From contig NZ_JAGIOO010000001.1 in the NCBI RefSeq assembly GCF_017876755.1, positions 4,325,786-4,389,785 on the forward strand: a stretch of 64,000 bases of DNA, read 5' to 3'. This DNA is from Crossiella equi. Lineage in GTDB: Bacteria > Actinomycetota > Actinomycetes > Mycobacteriales > Pseudonocardiaceae. Position 1 is the first letter of the stretch. The number at the start of each line of letters is the position of its first letter. Below the pieces are notes generated by a model, which did no database searches, was not told the DNA's origin, and worked only from the letters and a program-made list of their open reading frames with translations. Of the stretch, positions 38,244 to 52,825 are shown piece by piece. The translations under genes were made by a program, and so were the position numbers.

Positions 38244-38830
38244 TGTCGACTGGGTGCTCGCGCGCCTGGACTCGCCCGCGGCCGAGCTGCGGACCTCGCC
38301 CGACGGCCGCCGGACCGCCGGAGGAGGGCTACCGGTTCGGGCCCCCGCACCCCAGCCCGGGCGGGACACGGCTGCTGGTGGACGGCCTGTTCGAGGATGG
38401 CGACTTGGGCTGCCCGGCCTTCCTCGGCCTGCCGGGCTCACCGGGTAGCGGCTGGCGGAGGCCGATGAACTGGCCTGCGACCAGTACGCCGCGTGGCTCG
38501 ACGAGGACACACTCGCCCTCCAGCGCCACTACGTCGAGGGGTTCGACCACGCCGGTCTCGGCCTGGACGTCATCGACGCCCGCACCGGAGCGAGCCGGAG
38601 CCACCGGCCCGCTGTGGGCCCGGGACGGGCTGCCGCACGTCAGCACCACGGCCGGGCTGGAGACCTGGGACCCCGTCACCGGCACGCGCACCGGCCTGGT
38701 CGAGGGCTTCCGACCCACCGCGCACAACCCGGCGACCGGGGTGCTCGCCGAACTGGACGGCGCGAGCCTGCGCACATTTCACCCGGCGAGCGGTGTGGTC
38801 AGCAGGGCCGTCGCTCACTATGGTGCCTAG
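38236..38830 (+). pseudogene. Frameshifted remnant of an unidentified gene
   Basis: Protein-like sequence continues on the plus strand but switches frame: MPFVDWVLARLDSPAAELRT (frame from 38236), then YRFGPPHPSPGGTRLLVDGL (frame from 38243), back to LAEADELACDQYAAWLDEDT and GFDHAGLGLDVIDARTGASR, then GLPHVSTTAGLETWDPVTGT and LDGASLRTFHPASGVVSRAV to a stop at 38830. The last part resembles repeats of beta-propeller proteins. At least three frame changes imply decay or sequencing errors. Function unknown. Confidence 0.55.
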
Positions 38831-38864
38831 GGGGCCCATGCGGCCCACCACCACAACCGAACAC

Positions 38865-41468
<2,604 letters not shown>

Positions 41469-41535
41469 CCCGGGCGGTGATCACTCGATAGGGTGATCAC
41501 CGCCTTGTCGGATCTGGTTTGACCTGGGGGAACGC

Positions 41536-43109
<1,574 letters not shown>

Positions 43110-43310
43110 TCAGCCTCCCTGAACAGCGGTGAGCACTTCCACAACCGAGCCCTCGGCCAGGGCGGTGTGCGCCCAGGACGCCCTCGGCACCACGGCGCCG
43201 TCCAGCGCCACCGCGATGCCCGTGCCGGGCGCGCCCAGCAGGGCCAGCACGTCCGCGACGCTGGCCTGCTCGCCCAGCTCGCGGTCGGTGCCGTTGACCC
43301 GTACCCTCAT
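43110..43310 (-). CDS. thiS: Sulfur carrier protein ThiS
   Basis: A 66-residue ubiquitin-like sulfur carrier ending in the required Gly-Gly (VLTAVQGG). MRVRVNGTDRELGEQASVAD is typical. ATG overlaps the thiO stop (ATGA). The adenylating partner ThiF is not in the window. Confidence 0.95.
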   Translation of the reverse strand: MRVRVNGTDRELGEQASVADVLALLGAPGTGIAVALDGAVVPRASWAHTALAEGSVVEVLTAVQGG

Positions 43311-44404
43311 CTGCCCCTCCCGGGGTCGGCAGGCTTGGCTTGTTCTGCGATGTCCCTGTCCCGCAACAGGTCCACCACCACCTCGGCGGTGACCGGGGTG
43401 AGCAGCACGCCGTTGCGGTGGTGCCCGGTGGCCACCAGCAGCCCGGGTTCGAGCCAGCCGAGCAGCGGCAGGTTGTCGACGCTGCCGGGCCGCAGCCCCG
43501 CCGAACACTCCTCCAGCGCGTACTCCGCGACCGCCGGGACGAGCTCCTCGGCGCACAGCAGCAGGTCCCGCACCCCGCCCGCGACCACGTCGGTGTCGAA
43601 CCCGGCCTCGTACTGGGTGGCGCCCACGACCAGCCCGCCGTTGGCGCGGGGCACCAGGTAGACGGGCTTGCCGCGCACGGAACCGCGCACGGTGCGGGTC
43701 GGCGGCGCCAGGGCCGTGCGCCGGGCCCGCAGCCGCAGCACCTCGCCCTTGACGGGCCGGATCCGGCCCGAAAGGCGCGGGCACAGCCGGGCGCTCCAGG
43801 CACCCGCCGCGAGCACCGCCACATCACCATCCACAGTGGACCCATCACGCAGCACGACCCGGCCGGGCCGCACCTCCACGGCCTCCCTGGTGACCACCTC
43901 GACCCCCCGGGCCGCGCAGACCGCGCGCAGGGAGGTCAGCAGCGACCGGTTGTCCACGGACAGGTCCTCCGGCACACTCAGTCCACTTCGGACGGACGGA
44001 CCGAGGGAGGGTTCGAGTTTTCGCAGCTCACGCCCGGTGAGCTGGTGCACCTCCCGGCCGAGGCTGGCCAGGTGCTCGGCGAGCCGGACCAGGTCGTCGC
44101 GGTCGGCGGTGTCCACCGCGACCGCCAGCGTGCCCTCGGTGCGCAGACCCGGGTCCTGCCCGGCCGCCCTCAGCCACCCGGCGAACTCCGGCCAGCGCCG
44201 CAACGAGGCCGCACCCAGCGCGAGCAGGTGCTCCTCCCCCGGCCAGGCCTCGGTGACGGGGGCGAGCATGCCGCCGGCGACCCAGGACGAGCCCGCCCCG
44301 GGCGCCGGATCGACCACCTGGACCCGGAAACCGGCCTCGGCGGCGAACCAGGCGATGGACAGCCCGATGACGCCACCACCCGCGATGACAACTGACTTCG
44401 GCAC
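43307..44404 (-). CDS. thiO: Glycine oxidase ThiO
   Basis: FAD-dependent oxidase that supplies dehydroglycine for the thiazole ring. 365 residues, with the dinucleotide fold SVVIAGGGVIGLSIAWFAAE, GSSWVAGGMLAP and GLRPGSVDNLPLLGWLEPGL. GTG 44404 follows GTGAGG, directly behind a TPP riboswitch. First gene of thiO-thiS-thiG. Confidence 0.95.
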   Translation of the reverse strand: MPKSVVIAGGGVIGLSIAWFAAEAGFRVQVVDPAPGAGSSWVAGGMLAPVTEAWPGEEHLLALGAASLRRWPEFAGWLRAAGQDPGLRTEGTLAVAVDTADRDDLVRLAEHLASLGREVHQLTGRELRKLEPSLGPSVRSGLSVPEDLSVDNRSLLTSLRAVCAARGVEVVTREAVEVRPGRVVLRDGSTVDGDVAVLAAGAWSARLCPRLSGRIRPVKGEVLRLRARRTALAPPTRTVRGSVRGKPVYLVPRANGGLVVGATQYEAGFDTDVVAGGVRDLLLCAEELVPAVAEYALEECSAGLRPGSVDNLPLLGWLEPGLLVATGHHRNGVLLTPVTAEVVVDLLRDRDIAEQAKPADPGRGR

Positions 44405-44414
44405 AAAACCTCAC

Positions 44415-44504
44415 GCTCCCTGCGCCGGCATGACCCGGATCAGGTTCGACGGTCGGAACCAGCAGGTTCCCTCTCAGCCCGGTCTACCAGGCTCCCGTGC
44501 GGAC
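44415..44504 (-). ncRNA. TPP riboswitch upstream of thiO-thiS-thiG
   Basis: On the minus strand the aptamer blocks read GGGAGCC, CTGAGAGGGAACC, then CTGATCCGGGTCATGCCGGC and GCAGGGA. It ends about 10 bp before the thiO start. Confidence 0.95.
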
Positions 44505-44553
44505 CGCTTTCCACCGTAGCAGCCTTGGCGGGCAAGGCATAGGCTCGCCAACC

Positions 44554-45207
44554 GTGCCTGGACTCGATGGGAATGGGATTCGGCGGAAGCTCGCCGACGC
44601 GCGGCTGTACCTGTGCACCGACGGCAGGCGGGACCGGGGCGACCTGGCCGAGTTCCTGGACGCGGCGCTGGCCGGTGGCGTGGACATCGTGCAGCTGCGG
44701 GAGAAGGGCCTGGAGGCCGCCGAGGAGCTGCGGCTGCTGGAGGTCTTCGCGCAGGCCTGCGCGCGCCACGGCGCCCTGCTGGCGGTGAACGACCGCGCGG
44801 ACGTGGCCCTGGCCTCGGGCGCGGACGTGCTGCACCTGGGCCAGGACGACCTGCCCGTACCGTGGGCGCGGAAGGTCGTCGGCGAGGACGTGGTGATCGG
44901 GCGGTCCACCCACGACGGGGCCCAGGCGGACGCGGCGGCGGCCGAGCCGGGCGTGGACTACTTCTGCACCGGTCCGTGCTGGCCGACGCCGACCAAACCG
45001 GGCCGTCCGGCCCCGGGCCTGGACCTGGTGCGGCACACCGCCGCGGCCGGGCACTCCCGGCCCTGGTTCGCCATCGGGGGCATCGACGAGCAGCGCCTGC
45101 CGGAGGTGCTGGCCGCGGGGGCGGACCGGATCGTGGTGGTCCGGGTGCTCACCGAGGCCGCGGACCCGAAGGCGGCGGCGGAGCGGCTGAAGAAGGCCCT
45201 GGCATGA
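44554..45207 (+). CDS. thiE: Thiamine phosphate synthase ThiE
   Basis: Joins HMP-PP and thiazole phosphate. 217 residues with [57 protein letters not shown] and [23 protein letters not shown] 44554 is only about 50 bp from the divergent riboswitch and has no clear ribosome site, so it may be leaderless. It has no riboswitch of its own. Confidence 0.95.
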   Translation: MPGLDGNGIRRKLADARLYLCTDGRRDRGDLAEFLDAALAGGVDIVQLREKGLEAAEELRLLEVFAQACARHGALLAVNDRADVALASGADVLHLGQDDLPVPWARKVVGEDVVIGRSTHDGAQADAAAAEPGVDYFCTGPCWPTPTKPGRPAPGLDLVRHTAAAGHSRPWFAIGGIDEQRLPEVLAAGADRIVVVRVLTEAADPKAAAERLKKALA

Positions 45208-45212
45208 CAAAA

Positions 45213-45259
45213 GCGGGTGTGACCTCCCAGCGAGGAGAGCGCCGGGACATCACACCCGC
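45213..45259 (+). terminator. Hairpin after thiE
   Basis: Perfect 10-bp arms GCGGGTGTGA (45213-45222) and TCACACCCGC (45250-45259) lie 5 bp past the thiE stop. It could also serve the convergent protease gene. Confidence 0.7.
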
Positions 45260-45317
45260 TTCCTACCCGTGCGCGGTGCGGTCGGGGGGCTGACAACACA
45301 CCGCGCGCGGGAGCCTC

Positions 45318-46496
45318 TCAGCCGGTGGCCAGGGTCAGCCGGTACGTCTTGAGCACCTCGTTGACCGGCTGGTACCAGGACACCGACTCCTCACCGCGTT
45401 TGGCGAGGCAGCTGTCGTTGCGGCCGTCGCCGTTGGCGTCGAAGAGCTTGGCGCCGCTGGTGATGCCCTGGGCCTGGTCGCCGGAGACGTTCGAGCCGCC
45501 GGAGTCACCGGGCTCGACGCAGGCGTTGTGCTGCACCAGGCCGCGCACGGTGATCGTGGAGCCGTCGATCTGGCCGTACTTCACCGTGACGTTGCGGGCC
45601 GTCACCACGCCGCAGGTCCACTTGCTGGTGGAGCCCGACTTGCACAGGCTCGCGCCGACCGCGGCCTCGGTGGAGCCCTTGACCGTCACCGCGCCGCCGT
45701 CGTGCGTGCTCACCACGGGCTGCAGCGTCCAGTTGGCCGCATCCACGGTGACCTCGGCGAAGTCGTTCTGGTCCTTCCAGTTGATCCGCGTGAAGTCGCC
45801 GATCTTGGTACCGCTCACGGCGTTGACCAGGTGGCCGCCGTCGGCGCAGTGGCCCGCGGTGAGCAGGCGCGGCTCGCCGTCGGCGGTGCGCGCGCTGAAC
45901 CCGGCGGAGCAGCGGCCGCCCGCCGCTCCGCTCATGTAGATCGGGGTGCCGCCGCCCAGCTCGGCGGTGGTCACCGGGGTGGCCGCGCTCTCCACCACCT
46001 GCACCGCGCGCGCACCGGCGGCGAAGTGCTCGGCGGCGGCCCGGGTGCCGGGGGCGGTGGTGACGACCACGCGGTTGTTCGGCTCGTCCACGTACCAGCT
46101 GGTCACGGCCGCAGGCGCGGTCCGGGCGTCCAGGACGGCCTTGGCCTGGTCCAGGCTGGCCAGGGAGTTGGCGCGGAGCTCGGCCCGGGCGCCCGCGCGG
46201 CGGACCTGCTCGGCCCGGTCCGCACTGGTGACCGCCACGACCGGGGTACCGGTGGCCGCGTCGAACCAGGAACCGGCGAAGTCCTGGCCGAGCCGCTCGC
46301 GCAGCCCGGCGATGATCCGCTCGGCGAGGCGCTCGCTTGCCAGCCGCCGCGCGGCCTGGCCGGTGCTCACTCCCAGGTCGCGGCTCATGGCGTCGATGAC
46401 CTCGGTCGACGCGGTGGCGGGCAGAGCGCCGAGCAGGGGCAGTCCCCCACCGATCAGGGCCACCACGGCGAGATTGGTCACAGAACGTCGCTTCAT
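45318..46496 (-). CDS. Secreted streptogrisin-like serine protease, copy 1
   Basis: A secreted S1 (alpha-lytic/streptogrisin) protease made as a zymogen. A signal peptide (to ATAS) is followed by a pro-region of about 160 residues and the mature domain from about YMSGAAGGRCSAGF. The triad shows as LLTAGHC, NDFAEV and PGDSGGS. ATG 46496 is preferred (GGGAAG upstream) over ATG 46508. A short insert (LFDANGDGRNDSCLAKRGEE), resembling a calcium-binding loop, lies near the C-terminus and is absent in the neighbour. Confidence 0.92.
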   Translation of the reverse strand: MKRRSVTNLAVVALIGGGLPLLGALPATASTEVIDAMSRDLGVSTGQAARRLASERLAERIIAGLRERLGQDFAGSWFDAATGTPVVAVTSADRAEQVRRAGARAELRANSLASLDQAKAVLDARTAPAAVTSWYVDEPNNRVVVTTAPGTRAAAEHFAAGARAVQVVESAATPVTTAELGGGTPIYMSGAAGGRCSAGFSARTADGEPRLLTAGHCADGGHLVNAVSGTKIGDFTRINWKDQNDFAEVTVDAANWTLQPVVSTHDGGAVTVKGSTEAAVGASLCKSGSTSKWTCGVVTARNVTVKYGQIDGSTITVRGLVQHNACVEPGDSGGSNVSGDQAQGITSGAKLFDANGDGRNDSCLAKRGEESVSWYQPVNEVLKTYRLTLATG

Positions 46497-46538
46497 CCGG
46501 CTTCCCATCCCTCCATCGGGCCCATTGCCTAGCCCATA

Positions 46539-46552
46539 TGGGGGAAAGTTAG
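46539..46552 (-). promoter_or_regulatory. Upstream element shared by both protease genes
   Basis: On the plus strand this reads TGGGGGAAAGTTAG, about 45 bp upstream of protease copy 1. Nearly the same sequence (TGGGGGCAAAGTTAG) lies upstream of copy 2 at 47998-48012. Confidence 0.45.
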
Positions 46553-46620
46553 CGACCCTTCGCAGCTTTGCCCAGAGTGGCGAACGTCACAGACGGCGCG
46601 GGTCGCGGCCCAGATGGAAA

Positions 46621-46654
46621 GGCGCCCACGGGGGCAGGGATTCCCGTGGGCGCC
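46621..46654 (-). terminator. Hairpin terminator after protease copy 2
   Basis: Perfect 12-bp arms GGCGCCCACGGG (46621-46632) and CCCGTGGGCGCC (46643-46654), about 55 bp past the stop of the 46710-47837 gene. Confidence 0.8.
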
Positions 46655-46709
46655 TTCCGGCAGGTGGTGCGGATCGGCTTGCAGGGCGCCGACCGCACCA
46701 CCCGGTTGG

Positions 46710-48149
<1,440 letters not shown>

Positions 48150-48908
48150 CTACGGAGAGGTCTGCGTCTTCTGTTCGGTTGTCGTCCGCGCCCCGCTCGG
48201 GGAGGGCGTGCTGCTCGCCGGCGGCGTGGTCGTGGTGGTCGGCGGGGTCGTCGTCGTGGTCGGCACCTGGCTGGTCGTGCTCGGCGGCGGTGCCTCGGTG
48301 GTGCTCGGCTGCTCCTGCGTCGTGGTCCGCTCCTCCCCTGTGGAGACGGAGCTGGACGGCGTCGGGTTGCCCGGCTTGGTCGAAGTCGGCTTGCCACCGG
48401 GGTTGACCAGCTCACCGAGCGTGGTTCGGCGGCCGCCCGCGCTGCCGGAGAGCGGGCTGCCCACCACCAGCTCGATCGCGTAGACCGCGCCCATGCCCAC
48501 CACGAAGACCAGCGCGGTCATCGCGGCGACCAGCTGCCAGCGGCGGTACCAGGGGCGGCGCTCCTCGGCCGGGGCGGCTTCCTTCACCGGCTCGGCCTCG
48601 GGCTCGTTGGCCGGTTCCTCGCCCTCGGCACGCTCGGCAGCCTGGTTGGCCAGCGCCGCGGTGGCCACCGCCGAGGGTGGCGCGCTGCTGCGCAGCGACC
48701 GCGCGGCGGCCCGGCTGCGCTCCAGCGAGTGCTGGTAGAGGGCGCTGCCCACGGTGCTCACCACGCTGGCCACGGCGGCACCGATGATCGTGCCCGCCAC
48801 GCCCAGCTGGGCACCCGCCGCGGCAGCCGTCACCGCCGCCAGCGCACCCGCGATCACCTGCGTGAAACTGAGGTCCGGACGGTTCCGCTTCTCCTGCTCG
48901 GCGCTCAT
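48150..48908 (-). CDS. Uncharacterised actinobacterial membrane protein with Thr/Pro tail
   Basis: A 252-residue protein of unknown function. An N-terminal hydrophobic region (about 15-55, FTQVIAGALAAVTAAAAGAQ) resembles an Ala/Gly-rich helical hairpin. An acidic linker and a second membrane helix (about 125-147) follow, then a long extracellular Ser/Thr/Pro tail. The layout suggests a wall-spanning anchor. ATG 48908 is chosen over 48947. Confidence 0.7.
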   Translation of the reverse strand: MSAEQEKRNRPDLSFTQVIAGALAAVTAAAAGAQLGVAGTIIGAAVASVVSTVGSALYQHSLERSRAAARSLRSSAPPSAVATAALANQAAERAEGEEPANEPEAEPVKEAAPAEERRPWYRRWQLVAAMTALVFVVGMGAVYAIELVVGSPLSGSAGGRRTTLGELVNPGGKPTSTKPGNPTPSSSVSTGEERTTTQEQPSTTEAPPPSTTSQVPTTTTTPPTTTTTPPASSTPSPSGARTTTEQKTQTSP

Positions 48909-49030
48909 CTTCCCCTTGTGTCCAGCCTTCCCGGTACTACCTACCAACGTTGACGACGGCTCAGGAAGTCCATTGGTTGGCCGGAAGTGAGCACTGACAC
49001 ACTGTCCCTAATGGACAGTTCACAGTAGAC

Positions 49031-50506
49031 TCACGGCTTTTGTGACGCGGAGTCCAGGTGTGCTGGCGGAGCGTCAAGCGGACAGCTGAGCTTCTCCCCC
49101 GGGTCCGGTGCGGCCGGCTCGGCCAGCACCCGGTTGTCCACACCGAGCGCGAGCAGGCCGCCCGCCGCGCACAGCGCCGCGCAGACCAACAGCGCCACGT
49201 GCCAGCCCGCGGTCAGCGCGACCGGGTCGGCGTACTCCTCACCGCCCAGCCCGGCCACCGCGGGCAGCACCGCGACCGCGAGCAGGCTGCCGGTGCGGGC
49301 GACCGCGTTGTTCACCCCGGAGGCGGCACCCGCGTGCGCGTCCGGGGCGGCGGCCAGCACGGTCGCGGTCACCGGCGCCACGGCCAGCGCCAGGCCGACG
49401 CCGAACACGAGCACCCCGGGCAGCACACCGAGCGGGTAGCTCGCGCCCGGCACGACCAGGTTGAGCAGCAGGATGCCGCCCGCGACCAGCATCGGCCCGG
49501 CCACCAGCTGCAGGCGCGGCCCGACCCGCTGCGCGAGCCGTCCGGAACGGGCGGAGAACACGAGCATGATCAGCGAGATGGGCAGCCCGGCGAGCCCGGC
49601 CGCGGTCGGCGCGTAGTGCAGGGAGACCTGGAGCTGGAGCACCAGCAGCATCATCACACCGCCCAGCGCGGCGTAGACCAGGAAGGTCAGGCCGTTGGCC
49701 AGCACGAACGTGCGGTTGGCGAACAGCGCGGGCGGGACCAGCGGGTGGCGCCCGCGCACCTGCATGAGCACGAACACGGCCATCCCGGCGACGCCGAGCA
49801 CGAGCGCACCGAGCACCAGCGGGTCGCCGAACCCGCGTCCCGGCCCCTCGACCAGGGCCCCGGTGAGCCCGGCCAGGCCGAGCGCGCCGATCACCGAGCC
49901 GAGGAAGTCCACCCGTTCGTGCGCACCGGAGGAGGACTCGGGCACGTACTTCACGGCCAGCCAGACGCACACGGCGGCCAGCGGCAGATTGATCAGGAAC
50001 ACCAGCCGCCACGAGCCCGCCTGCACGAGCAGCCCGCCGACCAGCGGCCCGAGCACGGAGGCCAGGCCGGACAGCCCGGACCAGGCCCCGATGGCCCGCG
50101 CCCGGTGCTCCCGGGGGAAGCTGGCCTGGATGATCGCCAGCGAGCCGGGGGTCAGCAGCGCGCCCCCGACGCCCTGGAACACGCGGGCCAGCACGAGCAG
50201 CTCGGTGGTCGGCGCGACCCCGCACAGCAGCGAGGCCAGGCCGAACCACACCACGCCGATGACGAACATCCGCCGTCGCCCGTACCGGTCGCCGAGCGTG
50301 CCCGCGATGAGGATCAGCGAGGCCAGGGCCAGCAGGTACCCGTCCAGGATCCACTGCAGCCCGGACACCGAGGCGCCCAGCTCACCACCGATCGCGGGCA
50401 GGGCGACGTTGACCACGGTGCCGTCGAGCATCGCCATGCCCGAGCCGAGGATGGTGGTGGCCAGAACGGCTCGGGCCTGGGTGCTCTTCCACTCCATGGT
50501 GGGCAT
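49031..50506 (-). CDS. MFS drug/solute exporter, DHA2 (14-TM) type
   Basis: A 491-residue EmrB/QacA-type proton antiporter. The motif LDGTVVNVALPAIGGELGAS (motif D1), GDRYGRRRMFVIGV (motif A) and WRLVFLINLPLAAVCVWLAV (near motif C) are present. It follows dasR by 33 bp in the same direction and may be co-transcribed with it. Substrate unknown. ATG 50506 is a best guess; ATG 50497 is also possible. Confidence 0.9.
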   Translation of the reverse strand: MPTMEWKSTQARAVLATTILGSGMAMLDGTVVNVALPAIGGELGASVSGLQWILDGYLLALASLILIAGTLGDRYGRRRMFVIGVVWFGLASLLCGVAPTTELLVLARVFQGVGGALLTPGSLAIIQASFPREHRARAIGAWSGLSGLASVLGPLVGGLLVQAGSWRLVFLINLPLAAVCVWLAVKYVPESSSGAHERVDFLGSVIGALGLAGLTGALVEGPGRGFGDPLVLGALVLGVAGMAVFVLMQVRGRHPLVPPALFANRTFVLANGLTFLVYAALGGVMMLLVLQLQVSLHYAPTAAGLAGLPISLIMLVFSARSGRLAQRVGPRLQLVAGPMLVAGGILLLNLVVPGASYPLGVLPGVLVFGVGLALAVAPVTATVLAAAPDAHAGAASGVNNAVARTGSLLAVAVLPAVAGLGGEEYADPVALTAGWHVALLVCAALCAAGGLLALGVDNRVLAEPAAPDPGEKLSCPLDAPPAHLDSASQKP

Positions 50507-50539
50507 TCTCGTCCGGTCCGGACGTCCCACCTACTCGTG

Positions 50540-51292
50540 TCAGCCGGGCGGGTTCAAGCGGGCCACGAACTTGTACCGGTCGCCCCGGTAGATCGAGCGC
50601 ACCCACTCCACCGGCTTGCCGTCGCTGTCGAAGGAGTGCCGCGAGAGCAGCAGCATCGGCAGGCCGATGTCGGCCCCCAGCAGCTCCGCCTCCTCCGGTG
50701 TGGCCAGCGCGGTCTCGATGGTCTCGTCGGCGTGGCCCATCTCCACGCCGAAGCGCTCCCGCAGCACCTGGTACAGCGAGCCACCTGCGCCGATGTAGCG
50801 GCGCAGGCCCCGGAACCGGCCCAGCGCGAGGTGGGTCAGCTCGATGGCCATGGGCTCGCCGTCGGCCAGCCGGAGCCGTCGCAGGCGGAGCACCTTGGCC
50901 CCCGGGCGCACGCCCAGCAGGCGGGCCAGCTCGGCCTCGGCGGGCTGTTCGCTGGCCTCCAGCAGGCGGGAGGTGGGCTGACGGCCCTGGGCCCGCATGT
51001 CCTCGGTGTAGGAGCTCAGCTGAAGGCGCTGTGCCACCTTCGGCGCGGCCGCGAAGGTGCCTTTGCCCTGCACCCGGAGCAGCCTGCCCTCGACGGTCAG
51101 CTCGGCAAGCGCTTGCCGGACCGTAGTCCTTGACACGTCGAAATCCGCGGCCAGCGAGCGCTCGGTCGGGATCGGCGAACCGGGCGGCAGTGACCGCAAC
51201 AGGTCGAGCAGATGCCGCTTCAAACCCCAGTACTTTGGCTCCCGCTGCGTGCGCGGGTTAACGCCCGCCTCAGCCGACGTCACGTCCAGCAT
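50540..51292 (-). CDS. dasR: GntR/HutC-type repressor, DasR-like
   Basis: A 250-residue regulator with an N-terminal GntR winged helix ([40 protein letters not shown]) and a UTRA effector domain. It aligns closely with streptomycete Das[55 protein letters not shown] and [14 protein letters not shown]. DasR represses amino-sugar uptake and binds glucosamine-6-phosphate as inducer. Divergent from dasA, with two DasR-like boxes between them. Confidence 0.92.
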   Translation of the reverse strand: MLDVTSAEAGVNPRTQREPKYWGLKRHLLDLLRSLPPGSPIPTERSLAADFDVSRTTVRQALAELTVEGRLLRVQGKGTFAAAPKVAQRLQLSSYTEDMRAQGRQPTSRLLEASEQPAEAELARLLGVRPGAKVLRLRRLRLADGEPMAIELTHLALGRFRGLRRYIGAGGSLYQVLRERFGVEMGHADETIETALATPEEAELLGADIGLPMLLLSRHSFDSDGKPVEWVRSIYRGDRYKFVARLNPPG

Positions 51293-51413
51293 GTCCTCCT
51301 CCTCGGCATTGGCGCCCCCATACCTCTTCTTTCTAGCGCCCCAGCATGCCCGTAGGTCGGATAACGACGCCGCTCAGGGCCCGGAACGTCTTTACAACGT
51401 CTTGGCAACTGTC

Positions 51414-51465
51414 TTGACAGGACATGTGGTCCGGACCACTCTTCAGCACATTGGTCTACACCACT
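51414..51465 (+). promoter_or_regulatory. dasA promoter region with two DasR-like boxes
   Basis: A TTGACA hexamer at 51414-51419 is followed by the perfect palindrome GTGGTCCGGACCAC (51426-51439) and by ATTGGTCTACACCACT (51450-51465, 14 of 16 matches to the DasR consensus). The first box overlaps the expected promoter spacer, fitting repression. The region is shared with divergent dasR. Confidence 0.75.
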
Positions 51466-51534
51466 TCAGCGCGCCCGGCCAGCGTGACACGCGAGCGTGA
51501 CACGGGTTGGCCGGGCCTGGGAAGGGCGGCGAAG

Positions 51535-52821
51535 GTGAAGCGCTGGTCGAAGGTAGCCGTGAGTGCTGTGGCAGCGGCACTGACGGTGTCTGCCTGCGCC
51601 GGCTCGGGCGGAGGATCCGGGTCGGGAGGCGACGGCAAGGAACTCGTCGTATGGCTGATGAGCGGCTCCGCGCCGACGGCCATGACCGACGAGCTGCACA
51701 AGGAGTTCGAGGCGGCCCACCCGGGCGTCAAGGTCAAGTACGAGGTCCAGGAGTGGACCGGCATCCAGAACAAGCTCAACACGGCCCTGGCCGGGACCAC
51801 CCCGCCGGACGTGATCGAGCTCGGCAACACCCAGTCCCCGCAGTTCGCGGCGCAGAAGGTCCTGACTGACCTGACCGCCGACTCGGCCGCCCTCGGCGGC
51901 GCCAACTGGGGCGCGGGCCTGAAGGCCTCCGGCACCTGGGACGGCAAGCAGTGGGCGGTGCCGTTCTACGCGGCCAACCGCCTGGTCCTCTACCGCAAGG
52001 ACCTGTTCGAGAAGGCGAACATCCAGCCGCCGACCTCGCGTGAGGAGTGGCTGACCGCGATCGAGAAGCTCAAGGCCGCGAACGCGGGCGACCCCGACTT
52101 CCAGCCGCTCTACCTGGCCGGTCAGAACTGGTACACCCTGCTGTCCTTCATCTGGGACGAGGGCGGCGACGTGGCCTCGCAGTCCGGCACCAACTTCACC
52201 GCCACGCTGAACACCCCCCAGGCCAAGGCCGGTCTGGAGTTCTACAAGAAGCTCGTCGAGGTCTCCGGCACCAAGGCGCCGAAGGACGCGGACGAGGAGA
52301 AGCCCCCGCAGGCGGGCGTGTTCGGCAAGGGCAAGGTCGGCATGATCGTCGGCCTGCCGTGGGAGGTCGCGACCGCGGCCAAGGAAGACCCCAGCATCAA
52401 GGACAAGATCAGTGGCTTCCCGATCCCGGGCAAGACCGCGGGCAGCGCCGCGCCGGTGTTCCAGGGCGGCTCGAACCTGGCCATCCCGGCTGGCAGCAAG
52501 AACGCCGACCTGGCCAAGGACTACCTGAAGCTGCTGGCGGGCGAGAAGTACCAGCAGCAGCTGGTCAAGGCGGGCATGATCCCCGGCTCGTCCAAGGACA
52601 CCAGCGCGCTGTCCGCCGACCCGGTGAACGCCGCCATGGCGAAGGCCGCCACCAACGGCAAGGCCGTCCCGGCCAGCCCGAACTGGGGCACCGTCGAGGC
52701 AGGCCAGAACCCGATCAAGTCGATGCTCACCGCGTACCTGACCGGCGCGAAGAGCCTCGACCAGGCGGTCTCGGACGCCAACACGGCGATCCAGCAGGCC
52801 CTGTCCTCGGGCAAGCCGTAG
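51535..52821 (+). CDS. dasA: Chitobiose/amino-sugar binding lipoprotein DasA-like
   Basis: A 428-residue CUT1 binding lipoprotein. The signal ends VSACAGSGGG. The mature part has ELVVWLMSGSAPTAMTDELH, PPDVIELGNTQSPQFAAQKV and GQNWYTLLSFIWDEGGD, as in DasA. GTG 51535 gives a normal leader; the longer frame from 51424 would overlap the operators. First gene of dasABC, under the DasR boxes. Confidence 0.9.
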   Translation: MKRWSKVAVSAVAAALTVSACAGSGGGSGSGGDGKELVVWLMSGSAPTAMTDELHKEFEAAHPGVKVKYEVQEWTGIQNKLNTALAGTTPPDVIELGNTQSPQFAAQKVLTDLTADSAALGGANWGAGLKASGTWDGKQWAVPFYAANRLVLYRKDLFEKANIQPPTSREEWLTAIEKLKAANAGDPDFQPLYLAGQNWYTLLSFIWDEGGDVASQSGTNFTATLNTPQAKAGLEFYKKLVEVSGTKAPKDADEEKPPQAGVFGKGKVGMIVGLPWEVATAAKEDPSIKDKISGFPIPGKTAGSAAPVFQGGSNLAIPAGSKNADLAKDYLKLLAGEKYQQQLVKAGMIPGSSKDTSALSADPVNAAMAKAATNGKAVPASPNWGTVEAGQNPIKSMLTAYLTGAKSLDQAVSDANTAIQQALSSGKP

Positions 52822-52825
52822 CCAG

